42,259 bases of DNA, from the NCBI RefSeq assembly GCF_023703375.1, contig NZ_JAMQGO010000017.1, forward strand, positions 1-42,259, in the 5' to 3' direction. This document shows positions 16,368 to 25,767 of this stretch, piece by piece (within the stretch, counting starts at the first letter, position 1; each line of letters opens with the position of its first letter). The position numbers were made by a program, and so were the translations under genes. Source of the stretch: Lutimaribacter degradans. GTDB taxonomy: Bacteria > Pseudomonadota > Alphaproteobacteria > Rhodobacterales > Rhodobacteraceae. Under the pieces are notes generated by a model. That model was not told the DNA's origin, ran no database searches, and saw only the letters and a list, made by a program, of their open reading frames with translations.

Positions 16368-17086
16368 CAGAGCAGGCTCCCGGTCAGCGTGACGGACATC
16401 CCCGCGATGGTGGCATCGGCTGTTGCAGGCGCCACGAAGCGCAGCACATCTCCCGGCACGAGGGAAAGCGCCAGGCCGCCCGCGGTGGCAAAGGCGAAGG
16501 CCCCTGTCGCATCGATGGTGATGGTCCCTGCCGGGGCGCCGTTGCGCGTGAGCGCAATCTCGAAGGCGGCGGTGGGCGCGACATCGGCATGGCCGCGCGC
16601 GCCCGCAAAATCGACAGGCAGAAGCACCGCCCTTGGCACAACCACCTTGCCCAGCACGGCGCTGGCCTCGGGGGTGGCAAAAGCCGTCATCCCGAAATCC
16701 CAGGCTTCCTCCTGCCGCGCGCCGACGCGAGAAACGGCATTGCCGCCGACATGGATCAGATCCTGACGGCCTGCGGCGAGATCGACCATCGGCCCGGAGG
16801 CCTGACGTAGCGACACGCTCTGGCCCGTGCCATTCTGCACGGCCAGCAGCCGTGAGATTGCGGGGAGTTGCAGCGTGAAGGCCGCAGCCGGGGTGCCGGT
16901 CAGGGCAAGCCGTGCCGCGCGCTGAACTTGTGCCAGCGTCGGGCTGATCGTGCCGCCCGCGGTGCAATCGACGGAGAGGGTGGCCACCATGGCGAGATCA
17001 AGGGCGTTGATCGCGTCATTGATGGTGACCTCTTTCTGGTTCTGGGCGGCGGCGACATGGGGCGCGGCCAGGTTCGGGCTGGTCAT
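16367..17086 (-). CDS. DUF2793-like phage tail fibre protein
   Basis: A 239-aa protein beginning TSPNLAAPHVAAAQNQKEVTINDAINALD, which contains the QNQKEVTHNEA-like start of DUF2793 proteins of alphaproteobacterial phages and gene transfer agents. The rest is beta-rich. It follows the tail-tip protein by 12 nt, with an AGGAG site. It probably forms part of a fibre or spike with the next protein. Confidence 0.75.
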   Translation of the reverse strand: MTSPNLAAPHVAAAQNQKEVTINDAINALDLAMVATLSVDCTAGGTISPTLAQVQRAARLALTGTPAAAFTLQLPAISRLLAVQNGTGQSVSLRQASGPMVDLAAGRQDLIHVGGNAVSRVGARQEEAWDFGMTAFATPEASAVLGKVVVPRAVLLPVDFAGARGHADVAPTAAFEIALTRNGAPAGTITIDATGAFAFATAGGLALSLVPGDVLRFVAPATADATIAGMSVTLTGSLL

Positions 17087-17097
17087 CGGGGGGCTCC

Positions 17098-20000
17098 TCA
17101 GGCAAGTGTCAGCGTGGCCAGGCGCGGGACGCCCCGCCCGATGGAGCCGCTCATCTGGCAGATCCGGACCGCGAGCGTGGCGGGCGGGCTTGTGAAGTCG
17201 GCGGCGATGGCCGCCGCCGGATAGGTCACGCTGGGTGTCGATGTTGTCAGCGTGCGTAGAACCGCACCGCCGGGGCTTGCGAGGATATCGACCTCATAGG
17301 CTTCAACCGTCTCGCTCAGGGGCACGGTGCCGGTGCCATCGCGCAGATCCCCTCCCAGGCGGGTGCGCCGGGTCCAGGTGATCTGGATGTCGGAGCCGAC
17401 CTTCACGGCCCTTGGATGCACCGGCGCATAGGGCATCAGATCACGCCCGCGATGCACACGGGCCTCAATGGGCGTACGATCAAGGCTTTCGCCCAGCCCC
17501 ACCGCGCGCCAATAGCGCATGAGCCCGAGATCCCCCAAGGACAGCAGCGTCGAGGTGATGGCACCGGGCTCAAGCAGGAGGAAGGTCTCCCCGACCGTGT
17601 GGCCGGAGACAAAGATATCCGTGCCACGCCGCCCCCGCAGAAAGCCTCTCAGCTCATAGCTGCCTCCGCCCAGGGGTGTGACCTCGCGGAACTGCAGCAC
17701 CTCCGGTGCGCCATCGGCCCGGATCAAGAGGGCTGGATTGGACCCGTCAAGCATGGCGGATTGGCTGACGCTTGCCAGCCGGTCCCCGCCCGTGGTCATG
17801 GCGACGCGCAGGCTATTGATCTCGTCGGTCGCAAAGACCGCAGGCGGCGCGCCGAGGGCGCTCTGGGTCACGCCATGGGCCACCTGTGCGGCATTGCGCG
17901 CGACGAACTCCCAACTTGTGCTGTCGCTGCTGCGGAAGAGCGCGGCGCCCGGCCAGGCGCCGCTGCCATAGCCGCCCATGAAGATATAGGCCCGCGAAAC
18001 CGCCGCGACCGGCGCATCGACGTCGCGTAGAAGCGGCAGGTCCGGCAGATGCAGCCGGGTCTCCGGCGCGCCGCCTAGCGGCACCGGCACCCGTCCCTGA
18101 CCGCCATCGGCCTGGCGGGTGATGTCATGCACCCCGGCCTCCTGCGCCACGGCCCGGAGGGCGAGCGTCAGATCCGCGCCGAGATCGACCCGCTCGAGCC
18201 GCGCGCGGATTGCGCCACCGGACGGAAGGGTGATCGTCACCACATCAGTGGGCTCCAGGCGCAGATAGTCCGAGGGCAGACGCGCCTCGTAGAGGCAGCG
18301 CTCGGACCAGGCGGCGTAGAGCGCGCGGGCCGCAATCGTGCGTGCGGTGCTCGGTGTGAGGGCCATGGGCAATTCGACCGAGACCTGATGGCGTGAGCCC
18401 ATGGTGGGCACCGGATGGGTCGCCCGTTTCTCCGACTGGGAGCCCTGCTGATAATCGGCGCTGGCATCCATGTAGAGAACGCTGACCCGCTCGGGCAGAT
18501 CGACCTCCTGGCTGCGCGTCTCGCGCCATATCTCGCCTGCAGAGGAGCCACCGCTGGAGGGGCCATCCAAGGGGATGAGCAGATCGGGCGAGAGGGTCGC
18601 TGCGGGCGGGCGCCCGCGCTTGCGAAAGGCCAGGCGGTCGTCGCTTTCGACGCCGTCGAAGAAATAGGCCCGTGCCAGGGGCTCGATGGCCCCGCGCAAG
18701 GTCCCCTGTCGGCCGAGGACAAAGCCCGGCACCGTGTCGGTCATCTCGCTGACGTCGATGTCCGACGGCGCGAGCCCACCGCGGGCGCAGAGGTCGGACA
18801 GGATACCGCCCAGCGTTGCGCCGTCGCCCCCTGCCCTGCCAAGCCAGAGGCGGCTGAACCGGCCACCCGGGTCATAGGCCAGGAGGCTGTCGGTCTCCCC
18901 ATCATAGACCTGCGCGCCGCCGAGGCCCGAGGCCCCGTTGAGCCAGCCATCGGCATCGAGCGTGATCGCCCCGGTTCTGAGATCGAGCTTGATGACGCGC
19001 CATTTGCCGCCGGCGCCAATATCGCGGGCGATGGCGAATTCCGTCCCCGTCAGACGGGCGGTGGTGACCGGCTGGCGGTTGGCGAAATGGCTCGGCCAGA
19101 TCGCCACGGCGGTGCGCCAGAGGATGCCAAGACCGGGGCGCCATTTGACGATGTATTGCCGGTCGCTGAAGCCCGGGCCATCGACCCCGCACCAGAAGAC
19201 AAGGCCGCCATCGGCCGGATCGAAGTTCAGCCCGCCGTAATCGCTGTTGAGGCTGGTGGCCTCCGGATCGATATCGCTCGGTGTGAAGGCCAGCCCCACG
19301 CTGCGGGTGGCCCCATCGTCGGTGACACGGATGCGGTGCAACTGGCCGAGGCTGGAATTGCCTGTGAGCGCCCAGCCTTCCCCCTCGGCCCCGCCGGTCA
19401 GGGCGGCGATGTTCTGCCCGATGCTGTTCTCGTGCCAATGATAGGCCATCTTGCCCGCATTCAGGAGGCCGAGATGGCGTGGCCCGGTGCCATTGGCGGT
19501 CAGAAGATAGCGCGCACTGCCGCGGGTGATCATCGCCATGCGGCGCGTGTAGGTAAAGCGCGTGGTGCCGTTGCTGAGCGCGATGCTGTAACTGCCAAAC
19601 CGGCCGGTCTCGCGCAGCGCATCGGGATCGATGCGCAGGATCGGCCGGGCATTGCCGAAGCCCAGCGTGCAGTAGACTGCCCCATCGGTGCCGCAGAAGA
19701 GGCAGTCAAAGCCCGAGCCGATTGTCCCGTCTGCGGTGGTGATGACGTCCGTGGCAAGGACCTGCCGGTCTTCGTGCATGTTGCGCAGGGTGAAGCGCCG
19801 CAGGCCAGCGGGGCTCGTGGCCACCAGAAAGGCCCGGCCCCGGCGCCAGTCGACGGCAAGTTCGTCGCGCGTGAAGGTCGTGAGAGGCCCGGAGATGAAC
19901 TGCAGGCGTTGGACCGGATAGCGGGGCTGCGCGCGCCACGTGATCTCGGCGGTGATGTTGGGGATCCTGTTGCCGTAATCCGCGAGTTCAAAATCCTCGA

Positions 20001-20559
20001 AGACGATGTAGCACAGGCCGCGATGGGCGGGCACAGAGCCCGCGCCTTCGACAGAGGCGATCAAGGGATCGGGAAGTTGGGTCTCATCGCCGGGGTAAAA
20101 GCGCATGCGGAGCCCGTCGCGGGCGACGGTCTGACTGCCCTCGATGGCGCCCGTGCGGTCGAAGATCAGCTTGCCATCGGCCCAGAGACGCAGGACCTGA
20201 TCTGCGGGGCCTTCACCGAAGGCGAGCGCAAAGCTGGCAGCATAGCTGTATTCCGTGACCTTTTGCCCGCCGCCCCCGCCTTTGCCGCCGACGCGGGTGG
20301 TGGTGGTGGTCTCGATGAGGCCGGTGGACCAGATCATGTTGCCGGCGATGCGCAGTGTGCCATAGGCGATGGGGATCGGGGCGCCATAGGCCGAGGAGCT
20401 GACGGCGAGATCGGATAGGCGCGGGCCTTGCTGATCGGGCAGCTTTGGACCGAAGAGCGACTGGCCAACGACTGAGCCCAGAAGCCAACCCGCTTGCCAG
20501 CCAAGGCCGAGTGCTGCCGATCCCCAGGCCCCGAGCCCTGCAACGGCAAGGACGGCCAT
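17098..20559 (-). CDS. Phage tail tip / host specificity protein
   Basis: A 1153-aa protein of the alphaproteobacterial phage/GTA tail-hub type. It starts with hydrophobic glycine-rich helices, then GPRLSDLAVSSSAYGAPIPIAYG, a signature of these proteins, and TEYSYAASFALAFGEGP. The middle contains beta-propeller-like repeats (residues about 220-590) where GTA homologues carry a TIM-barrel-like glycosidase region. The Phage-tail_3-type hub follows (about 640-800) and fibronectin-like segments end the protein. The ATG at 20559 overlaps the upstream stop (ATGA). The central propeller-like insert is unusual and may contact the host surface. Confidence 0.82.
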   Translation of the reverse strand: MAVLAVAGLGAWGSAALGLGWQAGWLLGSVVGQSLFGPKLPDQQGPRLSDLAVSSSAYGAPIPIAYGTLRIAGNMIWSTGLIETTTTTRVGGKGGGGGQKVTEYSYAASFALAFGEGPADQVLRLWADGKLIFDRTGAIEGSQTVARDGLRMRFYPGDETQLPDPLIASVEGAGSVPAHRGLCYIVFEDFELADYGNRIPNITAEITWRAQPRYPVQRLQFISGPLTTFTRDELAVDWRRGRAFLVATSPAGLRRFTLRNMHEDRQVLATDVITTADGTIGSGFDCLFCGTDGAVYCTLGFGNARPILRIDPDALRETGRFGSYSIALSNGTTRFTYTRRMAMITRGSARYLLTANGTGPRHLGLLNAGKMAYHWHENSIGQNIAALTGGAEGEGWALTGNSSLGQLHRIRVTDDGATRSVGLAFTPSDIDPEATSLNSDYGGLNFDPADGGLVFWCGVDGPGFSDRQYIVKWRPGLGILWRTAVAIWPSHFANRQPVTTARLTGTEFAIARDIGAGGKWRVIKLDLRTGAITLDADGWLNGASGLGGAQVYDGETDSLLAYDPGGRFSRLWLGRAGGDGATLGGILSDLCARGGLAPSDIDVSEMTDTVPGFVLGRQGTLRGAIEPLARAYFFDGVESDDRLAFRKRGRPPAATLSPDLLIPLDGPSSGGSSAGEIWRETRSQEVDLPERVSVLYMDASADYQQGSQSEKRATHPVPTMGSRHQVSVELPMALTPSTARTIAARALYAAWSERCLYEARLPSDYLRLEPTDVVTITLPSGGAIRARLERVDLGADLTLALRAVAQEAGVHDITRQADGGQGRVPVPLGGAPETRLHLPDLPLLRDVDAPVAAVSRAYIFMGGYGSGAWPGAALFRSSDSTSWEFVARNAAQVAHGVTQSALGAPPAVFATDEINSLRVAMTTGGDRLASVSQSAMLDGSNPALLIRADGAPEVLQFREVTPLGGGSYELRGFLRGRRGTDIFVSGHTVGETFLLLEPGAITSTLLSLGDLGLMRYWRAVGLGESLDRTPIEARVHRGRDLMPYAPVHPRAVKVGSDIQITWTRRTRLGGDLRDGTGTVPLSETVEAYEVDILASPGGAVLRTLTTSTPSVTYPAAAIAADFTSPPATLAVRICQMSGSIGRGVPRLATLTLA

Positions 20560-21140
20560 CAGCGCGCCTCGAGGAGTTGGGGGAAGCGGAAGGCAAAGCG
20601 CAGCTTGCCCGGCCATTCGCCCAGATACGGTTCCTCGATCACCCGGCCGCGCGCGCCATGGGCGTGGATCAGATGGGGCACGCCGAGGCGGTCGCTCAGG
20701 ATGCCGGTGTGACAAGGATAGAGCGCCTCGACGAAGACCAGCACGTCGCCGGGTGCGATCCTGGCCGGGGCGATCTCGGTCAGATGGGCGTGGAAATGCT
20801 CCAGAAACCCCATGCCCTTGGCGCGACGCGTATAGCCGGTCACATCGTCATGCGGCAGCTCGAACGCGCGGGCGATCATGACGAGAAGGCCCACGCAGTC
20901 GATCCCCTCGGCGCTTCGGCCCTGATGGCGAAAGGGGAACCCGAGCCAGCGGCGGGCTTCGGTCTGGATGGCGTCACGGGTCAGCGAAGTGGAAACGGGC
21001 ATCTGGGGAGCGTTGGAGACTGCGAGCCCGGCGTCACTATGCGAGGTGGCCTGCGCGGGGGTGGCAGGGTGGATCTTTTTGGTCATGGCAAAGGCACCCG
21101 GTTTTGGCGGCGGCGGGACCGCACGCCCCTCAAGTCGCAT
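20559..21140 (-). CDS. NlpC/P60 family phage tail peptidase
   Basis: A 193-aa cysteine peptidase of the tail tip, which cuts peptidoglycan peptides during DNA entry. The catalytic Cys is C82 in EGIDCVGLL, with His H144 in PCHTGIL and a further His at 159 or 161 in LIHAHG. The N-terminal 45 residues are low-complexity. Start at 21140 overlaps the DUF2163 stop but lacks a clear ribosome site; ATGs at 21086 and 21002 are alternatives and would give a more compact domain. Confidence 0.82.
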   Translation of the reverse strand: MRLEGRAVPPPPKPGAFAMTKKIHPATPAQATSHSDAGLAVSNAPQMPVSTSLTRDAIQTEARRWLGFPFRHQGRSAEGIDCVGLLVMIARAFELPHDDVTGYTRRAKGMGFLEHFHAHLTEIAPARIAPGDVLVFVEALYPCHTGILSDRLGVPHLIHAHGARGRVIEEPYLGEWPGKLRFAFRFPQLLEAR

Positions 21141-21990
21141 CGGGATAGCGCAGGACGGCGTCGAGCCCCGGCAGATAGGGCTCGCCGCGGAAGTTCAGCG
21201 CATTGGCAAAGCGCGTGCGACAGGTGACAAGGCGCTTGTCGCAGCCCGGCGTCACGCGGAACCCGTCCCCTGGTGAGATGGCAAGACCCGGGGGCAGATA
21301 GAGGGTGAGCCGGTTGGCCGCAGAGGCCCATGTCCGTATCTCGCCCGCGCGACCTGCATTTGGCCCGCTGGTCCAGGTCAGCACCCCGCCTGCGAACCAG
21401 TCGTCGTCACGTGTGGGGCCTGTGGTCAGGACACAGATGAACCGCCTGCGATCCTCGAGTGTTGTCACCGTGCCCTCCTGCGTCAGGGGGCCGAGGTCGA
21501 CCTTGCAGCGCGCATCGCCGAGATCCGCGCGACATTCGGGGCTGAAGAGACCGCCGATCTGCTGTTGCAGCACCTGCGTCAGGCCCCTGAGTTCCGTGCG
21601 GAACTGCCCAGCCTCGGTCACGATGACTTCCCCGAGCCAGCCCCGCCGCAGGCGCAGGCGGCCCATGGCGGGATCGGCCCAGTTCACGAGGAAGAGGCGG
21701 ACCTCGGCATGATCGAAAAGGCCGGCCCGCATGTCGGCCGCGGTAATGGCCTCGGCCTCGAACAGGCCCTCGACGTCGAGGCTGTCGACCGACAGGGCTG
21801 TCTCGGAGGACAGCGCGCTGCGCGAATAGCCGTGGCGCGAGAGATAGGTGGTGCCGTCAACCACGAGGTCCCGGTCGTGGTCGGTGAAATAAAATCCCCG
21901 ACCATCGCGGGGCAGGATATCCCAGCAGGTGGCAATCGTGGTGACGGGGCCTGCGAGATGGCTCGCGAGGGCGGTGGGGATCTGCTTCAT
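21130..21990 (-). CDS. DUF2163 domain phage tail protein
   Basis: A 286-aa tail-tip component of the DUF2163/BR0599 type, equivalent to gene transfer agent tail proteins. Typical features are WDILPRDGRGFYFTDHDRD at the start, FSPECRADLGDARCKVDL in the middle and the C-terminal PGCDKRLVTCRTRFANALNF with its paired cysteines. The ATG at 21990 overlaps the DUF2460 stop. Function: structural hub at the distal tail. Confidence 0.9.
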   Translation of the reverse strand: MKQIPTALASHLAGPVTTIATCWDILPRDGRGFYFTDHDRDLVVDGTTYLSRHGYSRSALSSETALSVDSLDVEGLFEAEAITAADMRAGLFDHAEVRLFLVNWADPAMGRLRLRRGWLGEVIVTEAGQFRTELRGLTQVLQQQIGGLFSPECRADLGDARCKVDLGPLTQEGTVTTLEDRRRFICVLTTGPTRDDDWFAGGVLTWTSGPNAGRAGEIRTWASAANRLTLYLPPGLAISPGDGFRVTPGCDKRLVTCRTRFANALNFRGEPYLPGLDAVLRYPDAT

Positions 21991-22589
21991 GTCCGGATCT
22001 CGATCAGGGGGATCTGTTGCCAACTGCCGCGTTCGTAAGCCTCGAGCGAGAGCATCATCTGGTCGGTGTCAAAGCGCACCGGCACGTCGAATTCGAAATC
22101 GGCGGTGATTGCCGCTCTCGCGGGCGGGGCCGTGGAAAAGGTCACGACCCCGGTCGTGGTGCTGACCGTCATGCCCGCGCTCACGATCGCGCCTGCGCGG
22201 CGGATGGTGATGCTGCCTGCCACGGGCTTGCTGATCGGGCGGGCCACATCGGTTGGCCCCGAGGCGTAGCGTTTGACGAGCTGAAAGGTCTTCAGCGTGC
22301 CATCGCCGGAGCCCAGCGTGATGTCTGTCGCGCGATAGTCCGTCCAGTCCTTGAACCGGAACCCATGGGCGCGGCCTTGCCGCGCGCGAAAGAAGGCGAT
22401 CAGAGTCTCGAGATCGGCGCGGTTGCGGATGCCGCTGCCGACATCCCATCGGCCGCGGGGGATCGACCAGTTGGCATTGCGCCGCTCGAAGCCGGCAACG
22501 GTGGTGATGACGGTGGTGTCATGGACGGGTCCGCCCGTCGCCCCGCGGGCGATCGCATCGGGGAAGCGGATCTCGTGGAAACCGGTCAT
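21987..22589 (-). CDS. DUF2460 domain phage tail protein
   Basis: A 200-aa distal tail protein with family signature FPDAIARGATGGP at the start, FRARQGRAHGFRFKDWTDY and FDVPVRFDTD. It always accompanies DUF2163 and NlpC/P60 proteins in these phages. Start ATG at 22589 has a GGAG site; the upstream in-frame ATG at 22601 is closer to poor sequence. Confidence 0.9.
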   Translation of the reverse strand: MTGFHEIRFPDAIARGATGGPVHDTTVITTVAGFERRNANWSIPRGRWDVGSGIRNRADLETLIAFFRARQGRAHGFRFKDWTDYRATDITLGSGDGTLKTFQLVKRYASGPTDVARPISKPVAGSITIRRAGAIVSAGMTVSTTTGVVTFSTAPPARAAITADFEFDVPVRFDTDQMMLSLEAYERGSWQQIPLIEIRT

Positions 22590-22733
22590 GGCAATCTCCA
22601 TGCTGGTTGCTGTTGCATTCGCGTCACAATCGGGTCGGTGATCCGGTCGGGGGAGCGCGGTACATGGAAGCCCGACCCGGATTTGCTATCGTGCCATGCG
22701 CTGATCCAGGGAGGAGCTCGAGAGGTTTTGACA

Positions 22734-22976
22734 GTGTCGTTTCACAGCGTCGACGGTCTTTTCTTCCTTGGTTGCCGACAGGCTCGGGACGGGGGGCTAC
22801 AGGTTGTCTATGACGAGAACGGTGGTCACCGGATGATCTTTGATCTGGGTGCCCCTGCGGGACAGAGTGACCGCGTTACCCCGGCCCTGCGCGCGGCTTT
22901 GCGTGAGCGCAATGTCATCGCGGGTCTTTACCGTGAAATGGCTGCGCGCAAGATCACGATTGAACCGGCGTCCTGA
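22734..22976 (+). CDS. Small plus-strand cargo protein inside the tail operon (unknown)
   Basis: An open frame of 80 aa on the strand opposite to the phage genes, between DUF2460 and the tape measure gene. It has no ATG; GTG at 22734 is preferred, with an AGAGG site 8 nt upstream, and TTG at 22728 is the alternative. The product is compact and globular in composition (FHSVDGLFFLGCRQARDG; VTPALRAALRERN). I do not recognise the family. Coding is supported by clean codon use up to the stop and by filling the only gap in this stretch of the operon. Confidence 0.6.
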   Translation: MSFHSVDGLFFLGCRQARDGGLQVVYDENGGHRMIFDLGAPAGQSDRVTPALRAALRERNVIAGLYREMAARKITIEPAS

Positions 22977-23009
22977 GCCCGACACGGCCATGGCGCATCC
23001 CGGGGGGGC

Positions 23010-25454
23010 TCAGGTATTGCGGGCTGCCCGTGTCATGGCGCGGCGGGCGTCGGCGAGGATCTGGCTTTGGGAGCGGCGGAAGGACTCGGCATCGGGCGTG
23101 GTGATGTTCATCACGATCTGAACCGGGCGGTCGGAGGGTTGGCCCGCCATCGGTCGGTTCTGCTGGCCTATGGCGCGCAACTGGGCCCGCGACAGCACCA
23201 TCTCGCCCCGTTGAAGGATGGCTGGAACTTCATCCGGGCGCAGGCCCGCATATCCGCCGTTGTGATAGCGCGGGGCGCTGGCGAAGGCTGCGGCGGGGGC
23301 AAGGCGGGCGGGCGCAGGTCCGCCGACCATGCCGCCTGCGTGGAAAATCCCGGCGAATAGGCCACCGCCTGCAAACATGCCACCCAACGCATTGGCGAGC
23401 GGGCCGAGGATTGCCGAGCGGATGGCGATGCGGGTGATATCGGCCAGGATCGAATCCGCCAGCCCCCGGAAATCCAGCCGCCCCTTCACGACAAACGCCA
23501 CCAACGCGTCTTCGGCCCCCTTGAAGGCGCGGCCGAGAACCTCGCCGATCTGCTGGCCGGTGTTCATGGCCGATCGTGCATAGCGGGCCAGCACGTCCGA
23601 CGCCGCCTGCCAGCCAGAGGCGGCTTGTCGGGCGGCGGTCTGTGTGGTGGCGCCGGCGTTGCGGGCGGCCCCGGCGGTCTCGTCCAGCCCGGTCGTGACC
23701 TCCTCGGCGGCCGCCGTTGCTTGCGTCAGCGCCGTTGTGCTCTCCCGTCCGGCGCCCGTCACCATGTTCCGCAGCTCTTGCCAGGCGGTCATGGGACGGT
23801 TGGCGGCGGCCGAGAGTATCCCAGCGGCCTCGCGGTAACCCTCGGCCCGGCCGCGGGCGGCCTCTGCCGCACCGCTGAAGAGATCGGGCGTCTCGAGATA
23901 GGTTTGCGAGAGCGCGGCCTCAAAGGCCCGCCTCATGTCGCCAGCCGTGCGTTGGGCGGCTCCGGCGAAGGGATTGTCGAGGCCGCCGAGATCGACCGGG
24001 GCCAGCGTGCCTATCTGCACGCCCTTCTCGCCCACGGCCCAGTCCGGCAACAGCGCCAGCGCGGCATTTAGCCCGTCAATGAATGTGTTGATGCGGCGGA
24101 CCACGCCATTCAGCATGGCCTCGATCGCATCGATCAACCCGTTGGCCGCGCGGAAGGCAAAATCGCCGATGGTCCCGGGCAGCGCGCCCCAGGTGGTGGT
24201 GACCGCGTCGAAGGCGCCTTTGAAGGCGCCGACGGTCGTGTTGGCCCAGCCCGTCACAGCGCCTGTGGCGGATTGCAGGCCATCATGAATACTGGCTTGT
24301 GCCGCGGCCCAGCCGGCCTCGACCCGCGCCCAGGCGGCGCCGGCGCGCAGGCCGATCCGGTCCCAGGCCTCTGCGGCCACATCCTTGAGCAAGCCCAAGG
24401 CCTCTCCGATGCTGCCCGTGGCCGAGACAAGACGCGTGAACTGATAGATCAGCTCGCCCGCGGCGACTACAGCCGCGCCGATGCCAGTGCGAATGAGCGC
24501 GCCGCGCAGGAGAACGAGCGCGGTGGCGAGGCCGCGCACCGAGAGCGCGGCGGCGGCCATGCCCGCCACCCAGCGGCCGGCGAGAAAGGCGGCAAAGGTG
24601 GCGGCATAGGTTGTGAGGCGGCCGAGATGATCGAAGAGACCGCGGATCGCGAGGCCGAGCGGGCCGGTGCGGCTGGCGAGCGCTGCCATGGCCTCGGCCA
24701 CGGCCTCCAGCGCAGGCGCCGCGGCGACGGCCAATTGGTTCGACAGCCCCCGCCAGATGAGACCGAGGCGCGAGATGGCGTCGTTGGTGCGCTCGATCTG
24801 GTCGGCGTCCTGTTCGGAGACGACGACGCCAAAGGCCCGCACGTCCTCGGTCGCCTGGCGCAGCGTTGCCGTGTCGATCCGGCTCATGGCGATGGAGCCT
24901 TCCTCGCCGAAAAGCTGGCCCGCGACTGCCGCGCGTTCCGCCGCCGGCACGAAGTCCTGGATGGCCGCGTTGATGGCCCCAACGCGTTCGTCGAGCGGCA
25001 GCGCCAGCAGGTCGGCGGCCGAAAGCCCCAGCCGCTCGAGCGCCTGCGCCGCGGGACCGCCGCCGGCTGCGGCCTGGCTGAGCCGCCGCGTCAGGTCCTT
25101 GGTCGCCTGCTCGATGCCGGACATGGAGACGCCCGCCAGTTCGCCCGCGCGCTCGAGTGTCTGGATCGAGGCGACGGTCGTGCCCAGCGATTGAGCCAGC
25201 TTCGCCTGCGCATCCACCGTCTGCAGACCGGACCGGACCATGGCCACACCAGCGGCGGCAGCGGCTGCTACGGCGGCGGCGGCAGCCACAGCGACACGTC
25301 GCGAGAACGCCGCGAGCCGCGTGTTGGCCGCCTCCATCTCCCGGCTCAGCCGTCCGAAGCCGCGCGATCCGACTTCGCCCACGCCTTCCAGCTCGGCGCG
25401 CACCTGCCGTCCGCCCACGGCCGCGAGGCGGACGCTGACCCTCTTCTCAGCCAT
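23010..25454 (-). CDS. Phage tail tape measure protein
   Basis: An 814-aa protein with tape measure architecture. A coiled N-terminus contains FGRLSREMEAANTRLAAFSRR, followed by an Ala-rich hydrophobic stretch (residues about 50-72), a lambda-family segment (LAQSLGTTVASIQTLERAGE), several hydrophobic segments near 290-350, and the C-terminal FRGLADSILADITRIAIRS with a Gly-rich region (GGMFAGGGLFAGIFHAGG). It sets tail length and is ejected into the host envelope. It follows the tail chaperone genes directly; its ATG overlaps the end of the frameshifted frame by 8 nt. Confidence 0.92.
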   Translation of the reverse strand: MAEKRVSVRLAAVGGRQVRAELEGVGEVGSRGFGRLSREMEAANTRLAAFSRRVAVAAAAAVAAAAAAGVAMVRSGLQTVDAQAKLAQSLGTTVASIQTLERAGELAGVSMSGIEQATKDLTRRLSQAAAGGGPAAQALERLGLSAADLLALPLDERVGAINAAIQDFVPAAERAAVAGQLFGEEGSIAMSRIDTATLRQATEDVRAFGVVVSEQDADQIERTNDAISRLGLIWRGLSNQLAVAAAPALEAVAEAMAALASRTGPLGLAIRGLFDHLGRLTTYAATFAAFLAGRWVAGMAAAALSVRGLATALVLLRGALIRTGIGAAVVAAGELIYQFTRLVSATGSIGEALGLLKDVAAEAWDRIGLRAGAAWARVEAGWAAAQASIHDGLQSATGAVTGWANTTVGAFKGAFDAVTTTWGALPGTIGDFAFRAANGLIDAIEAMLNGVVRRINTFIDGLNAALALLPDWAVGEKGVQIGTLAPVDLGGLDNPFAGAAQRTAGDMRRAFEAALSQTYLETPDLFSGAAEAARGRAEGYREAAGILSAAANRPMTAWQELRNMVTGAGRESTTALTQATAAAEEVTTGLDETAGAARNAGATTQTAARQAASGWQAASDVLARYARSAMNTGQQIGEVLGRAFKGAEDALVAFVVKGRLDFRGLADSILADITRIAIRSAILGPLANALGGMFAGGGLFAGIFHAGGMVGGPAPARLAPAAAFASAPRYHNGGYAGLRPDEVPAILQRGEMVLSRAQLRAIGQQNRPMAGQPSDRPVQIVMNITTPDAESFRRSQSQILADARRAMTRAARNT

Positions 25455-25767
25455 GGGAGTGATCCATCTGTTCGTTGAGCTTCGTGACCATCACCGCCTC
25501 GGTGACGGGCAGCAGTTCGGCCATGGCGAGCGGCGGCACGCCGAGGGCGTCACCGAGCGCCAGCGCCGCCGACATGTCCCAGCCGATCACCGCGCCGGGG
25601 AGCACGCGCAGCTGGCCGCCGAGACGGCCGACGAGGTCCCAGACCTGCCAACCCTCCGGCGTTTCCGGACGGTTCAGCCGCGCCGGGCAGTCCGGGCAGG
25701 CTTGCGCGCAAGCTTCGCAGTATCGCTCGCCCCCGCCGAAGGACCATTCGGCGAGAGCGCGGAGGCG
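25447..25767 (-). CDS. Frameshift extension of the tail assembly chaperone (gpT-like), no own start codon
   Basis: A 106-codon open frame, -1 relative to the upstream chaperone gene, running to a TGA at 25447 that overlaps the tape measure start. It has no ATG, GTG or TTG at its front; the first Met is deep inside. It begins at the slippery heptamer A AAA AAC (25767-25773), so it is made as a C-terminal extension of the upstream protein. The sequence is protein-like: a Cys cluster CEACAQACPDC, then LNRPETPEGWQVWDLVGRLG and IGWDMSAALALGDALG, resembling short proteins annotated between chaperone and tape measure genes in related phages. This is the G/GT arrangement of lambda. Confidence 0.8.
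   Translation of the reverse strand, partial: RLRALAEWSFGGGERYCEACAQACPDCPARLNRPETPEGWQVWDLVGRLGGQLRVLPGAVIGWDMSAALALGDALGVPPLAMAELLPVTEAVMVTKLNEQMDHSHG

Noticed and set aside
18415..20418. 667-codon open frame on the plus strand
   Set aside because: Exact antisense shadow of the tail-tip gene; composition (Ala, Gly, Asp, Arg) and lack of any family motif show it is a GC-bias artefact. The same applies to 24273-25478, 33543-35132, 34876-36714 and 38311-40131.
22640..22705. Imperfect GC-rich inverted repeat before the 80-aa cargo gene
   Set aside because: Arms contain a bulge and no T-run follows; in such GC-rich DNA this is weak evidence for a terminator or operator.
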